From the NCBI GenBank assembly GCA_002504495.1, contig DATC01000127.1, positions 1 through 6,626 of the forward strand: a DNA stretch of 6,626 nt. The letters are read 5' to 3'. The notes under the pieces were generated by a model. That model made no database searches. It was not told the DNA's origin and saw only the letters and a list, made by a program, of their open reading frames with translations. Position numbers and translations under genes: made by a program. Shown here piece by piece: positions 1-5,998 of the stretch; position 1 is the first letter of the stretch; each line of letters opens with the position of its first letter. The DNA comes from Methanomassiliicoccaceae archaeon UBA537 (GTDB lineage Archaea; Thermoplasmatota; Thermoplasmata; Methanomassiliicoccales; Methanomethylophilaceae).

Positions 1-1132
1 CTACGAGGGATTCAGCGGCGACGATGATCTGGGATCCACCGCCCATATCGCCAAGCTCCTAGGTCTTCCTGTGGTGCTCGTGATCGATGCGGGCTCCCTC
101 ACCAGGAGCGCCGCGGCCATCGTGAAGGGCTTCCAGGCCTTCGACCCCGATGTCAAGATAGCCGGCGTGATACTGAACAAGGTGTCCGGAGAACAGCACT
201 CCCGGAAGCTGGATGTCGCCTTCTCGACCTACTGCCCCGACGTGGCCGTGCTCGGGAAGATACGCAAGGACCGCGACAACGTCCTCGACCAGAGGCATCT
301 GGGCCTGAAGACCCTGCATTCCTACAAGAAAGGAGAGATCGAACCCCTGGAACGCCTGGTCGACACCGTCGACCTGGACATGCTCGAAGGCATAGCCGAG
401 GAATTCGAGCACGACCTCCCTTCGCACAGCCCCTACGTCGGACGCGATTCTGGGCTCCGCGCCGCGGTTCCGTTCGATGACGCCTATTCGTTCTACTACA
501 GGGAGAACCTCGAATGCCTGGAGGCGTCCGGAGTATCGCTTCGTTTCTTCAGACCTACGGACGGAGATCCACTGCCCGATGCCGACTTCGCCTATCTCGG
601 AGGCGGATATCCCGAGCTCTATGCGGACAGGATCTCGGAGAACGCCGATTTCCTCGAAGGTCTGCGCTCCATGAGCTCCGAAGGGAAGCCCGTCCTGGGA
701 GAATGCGGCGGACTGATGACCATGTGCTCCGACATGAAGGACAAGAACGGCGATATCCACAAGATGGCCGGCATCTTCGACGCCAGAGCCGATTTCGTCA
801 ACAAGCGCCACGGACCGACATACGTCATAGAGGAGGCCCTTCCTAACAATCCGCTGTTCGACGGCACCGTCCGCGGACACGAGTACCACTATTCAGAAAT
901 CGTGCCCTCGAAAGCCGAGTACTGCTTCTCTATGAAGAGAGGCCTCGGCATCGCCGACGGAATGGACGGCCTCGTATCCAGGAACTCGATGGGGACGTAC
1001 ATGCATCAGCACTCGCTGTCGATGCAGGATTGGGCCGGAGGACTGATCGGAACCGCCTGCGGAACCAGGCATCGAAGCGGATCTCCGTCGCTAACCATCG
1101 GGCCTCTGCGGGGATTCTCTCGACATCATTAA
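1..1132 (+). CDS. cbiA: Cobyrinate / Ni-sirohydrochlorin a,c-diamide synthase (CbiA/CfbB family), 5' end missing
   Basis: The reading frame is open from base 2, so the N-terminal ATP-binding P-loop lies outside the window and 376 residues are visible. The family amidates the a and c acetate side chains of cobyrinate (vitamin B12) or Ni-sirohydrochlorin (coenzyme F430), using ATP and glutamine in the cytoplasm. Visible marks are YEGF then GSTAHIAKLL near the left edge, VIDAGSLTRSAAAIVKGF, AGVILNKVSGEQH and RHLGL from the synthetase domain. The class I glutaminase domain follows: GGGYPELYA, GECGGLM with the nucleophile Cys codon at 704-706, GHEYHYSE, and YMHQH with the catalytic-type His codon at 1004-1006. 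The YEG and LTRS wording resembles methanogen CfbB as I remember it, but I cannot separate CfbB from CbiA, so the symbol denotes the family. The last 23 or so residues after GLIGTAC are atypical, Arg/Ser/His-rich. TAA stop; the PHP gene starts 22 bp later. Confidence 0.88.
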   Translation, partial: YEGFSGDDDLGSTAHIAKLLGLPVVLVIDAGSLTRSAAAIVKGFQAFDPDVKIAGVILNKVSGEQHSRKLDVAFSTYCPDVAVLGKIRKDRDNVLDQRHLGLKTLHSYKKGEIEPLERLVDTVDLDMLEGIAEEFEHDLPSHSPYVGRDSGLRAAVPFDDAYSFYYRENLECLEASGVSLRFFRPTDGDPLPDADFAYLGGGYPELYADRISENADFLEGLRSMSSEGKPVLGECGGLMTMCSDMKDKNGDIHKMAGIFDARADFVNKRHGPTYVIEEALPNNPLFDGTVRGHEYHYSEIVPSKAEYCFSMKRGLGIADGMDGLVSRNSMGTYMHQHSLSMQDWAGGLIGTACGTRHRSGSPSLTIGPLRGFSRHH

Positions 1133-1154
1133 GAACACAAGAACCTACACGCGC

Positions 1155-2216
1155 ATGATGGGAAGAGCAGACACCCATGTCCATACCGAATTCTCCGGTT
1201 TCCAGAAGCTTGGGGTCATAAAGTTCCCTGAATCGGTCGCATCTCCCGAGATGCAGGTCGATCGGGCCCGCGACAACGGGATGGATGTCGTCTGCATCAC
1301 CGACCACGACGAGATCCACGGCGCACTCCTGGCCGAGAAGTACGCCCGTTCGAAGTACGACGACATAGAGGTCGTCCCGGGAGAGGAGGTCACTACCGCC
1401 GACGGCGAGATCATAGGTCTGTTTCTTTCGGAACGCGTGCCCGACATGCTCTCCGTCGAGGAGACCATCGAGATCATCAGGGAGCAGGGCGGCCTGGCGA
1501 TAGCGCCGCATCCGTTCAGCTTCCATGTGCCCGGCCTGAAGGAGCGCATCCTGGACATCGACATCGACGGCTTCGAGGTCATCAACGGCGGTCATCCGGA
1601 CGGCTACACCAACATGTTCGCCAGACTGGTCATGGACCGCTATCCCGGCAGATGGTGCGAGACGTCGGGCAGCGATGCGCATTCCGTCTTCACCACGGGA
1701 TACAACTGGACAGAGTATCCCGGATGCGGAGCCGAGGACTTCCGCAAGGCCGTTCTGAACAAGACCACGAAGGCCTGCGGAACTCCTGCGCCGGTATTCG
1801 GACAGGTCCAATGGAGCGTCGACGTGGTCATCGGCGGTCAGAAGCTGATGCTCAAATCCCTTCAGGGAAGGCTGAGGAACGTTCCCAAGGACCATCTGAT
1901 AGAGAAGATCAACAGCATAAGCGACCTCAAGAAGGCCACCGGCATATTCGCCGGGATGCTCTACGTCATACCTCCCATATCCTTCCTGGCCACTATCCTG
2001 AGCGTGTCGTATCTCAACAAGGGATCCGCGAAGATGTGCTCCAAGATCCCCGAAAGAATGGAGCTCATAGACGAGATCATCAAGGAGGTCGATGCGAACG
2101 GAGGTCCCGGCAGCCGCAGGCCCGCCTATCTCGATGATGTCACGGAGAATCCCCTTTCCGAGTACCAAGGACTGCCCTTCGATCTTCCGTTCAAGATGGG
2201 GCGCATGAAGCGATGA
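1155..2216 (+). CDS. PHP-domain metallophosphoesterase with a late transmembrane segment
   Basis: A 353-residue protein. The PHP fold hydrolyses phosphoesters at a multinuclear metal centre, and the full ligand set is visible: H8 and H10 (DTHVH), D50-H51 (ITDHDE), E77 (VPGEE), H119 (APHPF), and D174 with H176 (GSDAH). The PHP domain covers about residues 4-220. Residues 263-287 form one hydrophobic stretch (GIFAGMLYVIPP then ISFLATILSVSYL) that should be a membrane helix, followed by a charged tail of about 65 residues. No signal peptide is seen. The substrate is unknown; relatives include histidinol-phosphate phosphatase, polymerase PHP domains and RNase AM/TrpH-like nucleases. ATG 1155 was chosen because the PHP motif begins at once; a second ATG at 1158 is equally possible. 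No Shine-Dalgarno is visible. A weak AT-rich box (CATTAAG) overlaps the stop of the preceding gene about 25 bp upstream. The stop overlaps the next start as ATGA. Confidence 0.85.
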   Translation: MMGRADTHVHTEFSGFQKLGVIKFPESVASPEMQVDRARDNGMDVVCITDHDEIHGALLAEKYARSKYDDIEVVPGEEVTTADGEIIGLFLSERVPDMLSVEETIEIIREQGGLAIAPHPFSFHVPGLKERILDIDIDGFEVINGGHPDGYTNMFARLVMDRYPGRWCETSGSDAHSVFTTGYNWTEYPGCGAEDFRKAVLNKTTKACGTPAPVFGQVQWSVDVVIGGQKLMLKSLQGRLRNVPKDHLIEKINSISDLKKATGIFAGMLYVIPPISFLATILSVSYLNKGSAKMCSKIPERMELIDEIIKEVDANGGPGSRRPAYLDDVTENPLSEYQGLPFDLPFKMGRMKR

Positions 2217-2731
2217 GACCTGCGACGGCCTACAGGATCGGAGTCAACGTGCCTCCGGGAACCGAGCAGGAGATGATGGACTCGATCGACGAGGTCATGT
2301 CACCCCTCTACCCGGGATACGAGAGGTGCTTCTGCTGGTGGACCGTCCATGGCACATGGAAGCCTGCAGAGGGATCCCATCCGTACATCGGAGAGATCGG
2401 AAGAATCGAGACTGCTGACGAGGTCCGTATAGAATTCGCTGTCAAGGAGGAGGACCTGGAGGCCGTTGTCTCCAGAATCGCGGAGGTGCACCCCTACGAG
2501 GAGCCCGCCATCGACATCCTCCCGATGATCCCCTGGAAGGGCGTCGCTATCGGTCCTTCTTGTAGTCGTAGTTGTAGACGTTGTCGAAGAACATCTGCAT
2601 GCGGTGGATCTTCAGGCTCTGCTTCCTCTGGTCCCTCTCCACGGGATCGATCAGGCCCATCTCGGCGTACTGGTCCAGCACCGCGACGGCATCGTCGTAG
2701 TTGGCCTCCACGCCCACGAGGATGTCGATGA
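2213..2731 (+). CDS. NIF3/YqfO-type PII/CutA-like domain protein, C-terminal end uncertain
   Basis: The recognisable protein is only about the first 105-113 residues. It carries the signature of the small alpha-beta domain inserted in NIF3/YqfO proteins and related to CutA1/PII: HGTWKPAEGSHPYIGEIG (residues 46-63), then EVRIEF, and HPYEEPAIDILPM (93-105). The NIF3 metal-binding flanks are absent, so this is a stand-alone domain. Its role is unknown; PII/CutA-like folds often bind ligands or metals and form trimers. ATG 2213 overlaps the PHP stop (ATGA at 2213-2216), a strong sign of translational coupling. After about residue 113 the frame does not stop but runs about 59 codons antisense through the unknown minus-strand gene, giving an Arg/Ser/Pro-rich tail (from GPSCSRSCRRCRRTS) that looks like a shadow translation. 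The TGA at 2729-2731 is therefore the formal end, not necessarily the evolved one. Confidence 0.72.
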   Translation: MRPATAYRIGVNVPPGTEQEMMDSIDEVMSPLYPGYERCFCWWTVHGTWKPAEGSHPYIGEIGRIETADEVRIEFAVKEEDLEAVVSRIAEVHPYEEPAIDILPMIPWKGVAIGPSCSRSCRRCRRTSACGGSSGSASSGPSPRDRSGPSRRTGPAPRRHRRSWPPRPRGCR

Positions 2732-4200
2732 GCCTGTTCCTGCAGGGCATCTTCTGAGGAATATCTCCTCCGTTCTCCGCTCTCACCCTGTCTTCCACAG
2801 ATGGAAACAGATCGAGATTCCTGCAGCACAGCTCCTTGGCCCTGGTGAACTCGTCGCAGCCGAACAGCCCTTCGATCATGCCGTTGGTGGCCACGAACCT
2901 GCCGTAGTCGTCGAGATCCATGCCTTCGAGATACTCTCCGGCGGTCACGGCCAGGCGATAGTTGCGATCCTCTTCGGCGCGGGAGATGAGATCGTTCAGG
3001 AATGCGACCGGCGTGTCGGTCGAGATTCCGTTCAGATATCTGCGGACCCTGACCCTGTCCTGCTGGGAGAGCGTCGCATACCACTGATCCAGACCTGCCT
3101 CGGCAACCTGATTGGGAATCTCTTCTGCCATGTTGCCGGATATCATGCACCAGGATAAAACCGCCTCGCTCGTCTACATCGTCCATGATGACGAAGGACC
3201 CGGGATCATGCGGCCTGGATGTGGTCATGCGATCCACGTTCCATTCCATCTCGCCCTGGAACTCCTGCTCGCGGTACGCGCATCTGCGGGAGCAGTACCT
3301 GCAGTTGAACGGCATGCAGGGGATGGAATTGAAGGAAGTCTCGACGGAATCACCGAAGCTCGACCTTATGGCCTCCTTCATCTCCTCCTCCTCGACATGC
3401 TGCCTCTGCACGGTCATCCTCCTGGGAAGGACCACCTTCATGTCGATGAACATCCTGGAGCCGTACTTGATGAGACGGAGGTTGTACACGTCGATCCAAT
3501 CATCGTGACGGCGGTCGATGATGGTTCCGGCGATCGCGGTCAGCATGGATTCGTCCGCGGCGTCCATGGTGTCGTTCACGGACTTCCTGAGGACTCCCGC
3601 CCCGGTGGCGATTATGATCAGACCGAACACTCCTGCTATTCCCGAATCCAGCCACCTGGCGTCGTATCCCATCGATTGGGCGACGTACACGACGGCCAAT
3701 CCCACGAGTATCCCAACGGATGAGTACGTGTCCGAGCAGAGATGCTTCCCGCTGGCCTCCAGTGCGGGGGACCTGTTCCTTCTTCCCTTGGCTATGGCGG
3801 CCCTTCCGACGATGTAGTTTGCAGCGGCGGCGAGAGCGATCAGAACCAATCCTATGTCGAGACGATCGGTGATCTCCTGCGGATGGAGAAGGGAGCTGAC
3901 CGTCTCGAACATTATCAGCATACCAGCCGTGATGATCATCGTGCCTTCGATCGCAGATGATATGATCTCGATCTTCCCATGGCCGAAGGGATGGTCCTTG
4001 TCCGCCGGCTTGGCCGACAGATAGAGGGCGTAAATGCCGACGCAGGCCGCCACGACGTTCACTATGGACTCCGTGGCATCGGTGAATATGGCCACCGAAC
4101 CCGTGAGGAAGTAGGCCGCATACTTGATAATCAGAAGCGTGAACCCCAGGATCACGATGATCTTCTGGAACTCGTAGTTCTCATCGGCGGCCGTTGTCAT
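2494..4200 (-). CDS. Cation diffusion facilitator (CDF) transporter; real C-terminus probably near 3165
   Basis: Residues 1 to about 345 form a CDF metal exporter: six probable membrane helices (about 13-33, 36-62, 82-101, 115-135, 155-177, 185-205) and a cytoplasmic ZT-dimer domain (about 215-292). Such proteins exchange divalent metal for protons at the cytoplasmic membrane. Family marks are FTDATESIVN in helix 2, KDHPFGHGK (68-76), and H153-x3-D157 in helix 5 (HLCSDTYSSVG). Helix 2 offers E44 and N48 where zinc CDFs usually show H/D-x3-D, so I assign no metal. After the dimer domain comes a cysteine cluster, C295, C300, C303, C307. From about residue 355 onward the sequence is Arg/Gln/Ser/Gly-rich and corresponds to an out-of-frame reading of the unknown gene, yet no in-frame stop occurs before TAG 2494-2496. 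The formal frame is 568 residues against roughly 300-400 for the family. The ATG at 4200 fits a TATA-like box about 25 bp upstream. Confidence 0.8.
   Translation of the reverse strand: MTTAADENYEFQKIIVILGFTLLIIKYAAYFLTGSVAIFTDATESIVNVVAACVGIYALYLSAKPADKDHPFGHGKIEIISSAIEGTMIITAGMLIMFETVSSLLHPQEITDRLDIGLVLIALAAAANYIVGRAAIAKGRRNRSPALEASGKHLCSDTYSSVGILVGLAVVYVAQSMGYDARWLDSGIAGVFGLIIIATGAGVLRKSVNDTMDAADESMLTAIAGTIIDRRHDDWIDVYNLRLIKYGSRMFIDMKVVLPRRMTVQRQHVEEEEMKEAIRSSFGDSVETSFNSIPCMPFNCRYCSRRCAYREQEFQGEMEWNVDRMTTSRPHDPGSFVIMDDVDERGGFILVHDIRQHGRRDSQSGCRGRSGSVVCDALPAGQGQGPQISERNLDRHAGRIPERSHLPRRRGSQLSPGRDRRRVSRRHGSRRLRQVRGHQRHDRRAVRLRRVHQGQGAVLQESRSVSICGRQGESGERRRYSSEDALQEQAHRHPRGRGGQLRRCRRGAGPVRRDGPDRSRGEGPEEAEPEDPPHADVLRQRLQLRLQEGPIATPFQGIIGRMSMAGSS
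2547..3131 (-). CDS. Alpha-helical protein of unknown family
   Basis: I do not recognise this protein. From ATG 3131 it has 194 residues, starting MAEEIPNQVAEAGLDQWYAT and ending in an aromatic, basic tail, VYNYDYKKDR. Residue use is normal for a soluble protein (acidic, with Trp, Tyr and Phe), unlike the two frames that overlap it, so I take it as the true coding frame here. It looks nearly all helical, possibly a TPR-like or solenoid arrangement: RVRVRRYLNGI, AFLNDLISRAEEDRNYRLAVTAGEYLEG, MIEGLFGCDEFTRAKELCC, RNRLIDILVGVEANYDDAVAVLDQYAEMGLI. Cysteines are at 92, 102, 103 and 130. No signal peptide or membrane helix is seen. ATG 3131 was chosen because TTTTATC lies about 26 bp upstream, as for other leaderless genes here; an in-frame ATG at 3146 is the alternative. 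The stop is TAG. It lies wholly inside the extended CDF frame and is convergent with the NIF3-like gene. Confidence 0.7.
   Translation of the reverse strand: MAEEIPNQVAEAGLDQWYATLSQQDRVRVRRYLNGISTDTPVAFLNDLISRAEEDRNYRLAVTAGEYLEGMDLDDYGRFVATNGMIEGLFGCDEFTRAKELCCRNLDLFPSVEDRVRAENGGDIPQKMPCRNRLIDILVGVEANYDDAVAVLDQYAEMGLIDPVERDQRKQSLKIHRMQMFFDNVYNYDYKKDR
3154..3160 (-). promoter_or_regulatory. TATA-like box before the unknown helical gene
   Basis: The minus strand reads TTTTATC, centred about 26 bp before ATG 3131. This supports independent leaderless transcription and the choice of 3131 over 3146. It lies within the CDF reading frame, so it is weaker evidence than a box in non-coding DNA. Confidence 0.35.
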
Positions 4201-4222
4201 GAGGCTTCAGTGCTGTTGAGAC

Positions 4223-4228
4223 AATATA
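4223..4228 (-). promoter_or_regulatory. TATA-like box of the CDF gene
   Basis: On the minus strand the sequence reads CCTATATTGT, with TATATT centred about 25 bp before the CDF ATG at 4200. At archaeal spacing this puts transcription start at or next to the start codon. No Shine-Dalgarno is present between the box and the ATG. Confidence 0.6.
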
Positions 4229-4236
4229 GGCTTATT

Positions 4237-4258
4237 GGATTAGAATATCCTAATTCTA
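4237..4258 (-). promoter_or_regulatory. Inverted repeat upstream of the CDF TATA box, possible operator
   Basis: On the plus strand ATTAG (4239-4243) and CTAAT (4250-4254) form a dyad with a 6 bp spacer, with an outer G/C pair at 4237 and 4256. A second overlapping dyad is TAGAAT (4241-4246) with ATTCTA (4253-4258). They sit about 37-58 bp before the CDF start, directly upstream of the TATA/BRE position. The TTAGG...CTAA half-sites recall DtxR/IdeR-type metal-regulator boxes; that link is inference from resemblance only. It is not a good terminator for the MFS gene, because the nearby T-run is on the wrong strand. Confidence 0.4.
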
Positions 4259-4294
4259 TCCTTTTTGTACTAATGACTGGGCCTGTTGAATCAG

Positions 4295-4319
4295 TTAGAT
4301 TAGACTTAGGATAGTTAGG
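4295..4319 (+). repeat. Cluster of four TTAG elements in the MFS-CDF intergenic region
   Basis: TTAG occurs at 4295, 4300, 4306 and 4315 within 25 bp; the last two are TTAGG in direct repeat with a 9 bp period. The cluster lies just past the MFS stop and about 95-119 bp upstream of the CDF start. It shares the TTAGGAT core with the dyad at 4237-4258, in opposite orientation. Confidence 0.45.
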
Positions 4320-4324
4320 CACCC

Positions 4325-5707
4325 TTACAATCTGCTTGCGGAACGTCCGCGCAGCAGAGATGCGATAAGGCCTGCGATGCACATCGAGAGGCATACCGCA
4401 AACGACATGTGTATGACCTCGACGAATGCCGCATGATTCTCCGGAACGATCATGTCGGATCCGCCCATCATCGCCGCTATGAAGAACATGGCGACGCCCA
4501 TGCTCACCATCATACCGGTCTGACGCATCACCGCCACCATGGCGGAGGCCTCCCCGGTCTCATCGCGGGGTACCGATCCCATTATGACCGAAGTATTCGG
4601 AGATGCGAACATCCCCAATCCGAGACCGACGACCACTAGAGACGTGACTACCAGGACGAGGTCCATGGTCGTTCCGTAGAACAGGTAGAGGGTCACTCCT
4701 GCGGCGGTTATCATGCAGCCTGCGGAAGGCAGCAGCCTCTTGTCCGCGATGCGGTCCGAGAGTCTTCCGAAATAGACGCTGCAGACGGCCTGGACGGAGG
4801 CCTGGATCAGCATGAGGGCTCCGGCCTCCGTAGAGCTCAATGCCCCTATGTGCTGCAGATACAGCGCCAGGAAAAACGAGACCGAATAGGATGAGGCGTA
4901 GAGCAGGAACGCGGCGATGCAGGATCCTGTGAACACGCGGGAGCGGAACAGACGGACGTTGAGGAGATAGTTCGGAATCCGCGACTGCCAGAAGACGAAG
5001 AGCGCGATCAGCACGATCCCCGCGACGAGGAGGGGCGGAGCCCACGGCTCGACTATGTTGATCACTCCGATCATGGTGGCGGAAATACCGATTCCGTACA
5101 GAACGGAGCCCTTCCAGTCCAACGCCTTTCCGGCGTCCGGCGCAATCTCGGAAGGGTACATGGACATGCATACCAGCGCGCCCAATGCCAACGGCAGGAC
5201 GAACAAGAACAGCGCATGCCATCCGATCAGATCGTTGAGAGCGCCCCCGATGGGCGGACCTCCGGCCAGTCCGATGTACACGCACATGGACTGCAGGCCC
5301 AGCGCCTGACCGCGGCGCTCCGGAGGACACACGTCCGTCAGGATGGAGATGCTCGTGGATGTCGTGGCCGCGGCGCCTGCGCCCATCATCACCCTGCATC
5401 CTACGAGCCACCAGAACGAGGGGGATACGCTGGCGAGGACGACGCCCAAGGCTATCACGATGAGTCCGACGATGAAGGAGCGCTTCTTCCCGACGATGTC
5501 CGCAAGCTTGGACAGCGGCACCATGAAGACGACGGACGACAGAAGGAACGCCGTGTTCACATAGGCCAGCTCATGGGATCCGACACCGAACTCGTCGCCT
5601 ATGCCGACCAGCGACAGATTCATCATGGTGCTCAGAAGAGGCGTTATGAAACCTGCCAAGCAGGCCGCGAGAAGAACCAGTCCCGCATCGTTCTTCCTAG
5701 TCCCCAT
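4325..5707 (-). CDS. MFS drug/metabolite exporter, DHA2 (EmrB/QacA-like) type
   Basis: A 460-residue, very hydrophobic protein consistent with a 14-helix proton-coupled exporter in the cytoplasmic membrane. Motif A of the major facilitator superfamily is at about residues 65-77 (LSKLADIVGKKRS), with a related copy in the second half (GRLSDRIADKRLL). The motif B arginine is R105 (CRVMMGAGAA). The antiporter motif C lies at about 146-157 (GLAGGPPIGGAL), which favours export over uptake. Length and order match the EmrB/QacA group; the substrate cannot be read from sequence. The start is supported by a strong Shine-Dalgarno (GAGGAGGT) 5 bp before the ATG, unlike the leaderless genes around it. 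The stop is TAA. The CDF gene follows 124 bp downstream on the same strand but has its own promoter, so co-transcription is not required. No partner gene (membrane fusion protein or TetR/MarR regulator) is in the window. Confidence 0.9.
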   Translation of the reverse strand: MGTRKNDAGLVLLAACLAGFITPLLSTMMNLSLVGIGDEFGVGSHELAYVNTAFLLSSVVFMVPLSKLADIVGKKRSFIVGLIVIALGVVLASVSPSFWWLVGCRVMMGAGAAATTSTSISILTDVCPPERRGQALGLQSMCVYIGLAGGPPIGGALNDLIGWHALFLFVLPLALGALVCMSMYPSEIAPDAGKALDWKGSVLYGIGISATMIGVINIVEPWAPPLLVAGIVLIALFVFWQSRIPNYLLNVRLFRSRVFTGSCIAAFLLYASSYSVSFFLALYLQHIGALSSTEAGALMLIQASVQAVCSVYFGRLSDRIADKRLLPSAGCMITAAGVTLYLFYGTTMDLVLVVTSLVVVGLGLGMFASPNTSVIMGSVPRDETGEASAMVAVMRQTGMMVSMGVAMFFIAAMMGGSDMIVPENHAAFVEVIHMSFAVCLSMCIAGLIASLLRGRSASRL

Positions 5708-5712
5708 CGACT

Positions 5713-5720
5713 ACCTCCTC
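5713..5720 (-). promoter_or_regulatory. Strong ribosome binding site of the MFS gene
   Basis: GAGGAGGT on the minus strand, followed by AGTCG and the ATG at 5707. It fixes the start codon and shows that this mRNA has a leader, in contrast to the neighbouring genes. Confidence 0.8.
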
Positions 5721-5967
5721 GGGCCGAGACCCGCTCACCCTCCAATGCCTACTGCGATTTCAAGATATCGAACACGAACCTCGATCGAACGATACGATGC
5801 GGATACCGGACCCTTCGGCCGTCTGAACAGAGACGTGCGGACGATCGCTCCTACGAAGAGGTCTTCAGCCCATGACGATCGGAATGATTGTCTGGCCTCA
5901 TCGAACATGGGATCTACAACTGACTAGAAGGACGAGAATAGAGAGAAACAACATTCGAAGAGGGTTT

Positions 5968-5977
5968 CCTATATACC
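5968..5977 (+). promoter_or_regulatory. TATA-like box of the corrinoid adenosyltransferase gene
   Basis: The sequence is CCTATATACC, with TATATA centred about 26 bp before the ATG at 5999. The gap to the start codon has no Shine-Dalgarno, so a leaderless transcript is likely. Confidence 0.65.
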
Positions 5978-5998
5978 CTCGGCGCACGATGCGTCACC

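Noticed and set aside
59..889. 276-codon open frame antisense to the a,c-diamide synthase
   Set aside because: Shadow of the sense gene, whose glutaminase motifs are clear.
1051..1158. Possible frameshift at the end of the a,c-diamide synthase: another plus frame would end in TGA at 1156-1158, overlapping the PHP ATG
   Set aside because: Neither alternative C-terminus matches a motif I know, and the family's conserved part ends near GLIGTAC, so there is no basis for choosing the shifted frame.
930..2168. Long open frame (412 codons) antisense to the a,c-diamide synthase and PHP genes
   Set aside because: It mirrors two well-supported genes with intact catalytic motifs. GC-rich codon use leaves antisense frames open, and its translation shows no recognisable motif.
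2604..3723. Plus-strand open frames antisense to the CDF and unknown genes
   Set aside because: The minus-strand frames carry the CDF motifs and normal protein composition. The plus frames are Val/His/Gly-rich shadows.
4237..4266. Hairpin followed by TTTTT on the plus strand, as a rho-independent-style terminator
   Set aside because: Both flanking genes are on the minus strand, so no plus-strand transcript is known to end here. The stem is also AT-rich and short.
4560..5411. 283-codon minus-strand frame inside the MFS gene
   Set aside because: Arg/His/Gly-rich, out-of-frame reading of the MFS gene; no hydrophobic pattern or motif of its own.
5708..5998. Small gene, tRNA or cobalamin riboswitch in the gap between the MFS and adenosyltransferase genes
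   Set aside because: Open frames entering the gap are tails of MFS shadows. I see no tRNA T-loop pattern, and the TATA spacing leaves no leader for a riboswitch. Only the start signals at both ends are supported.
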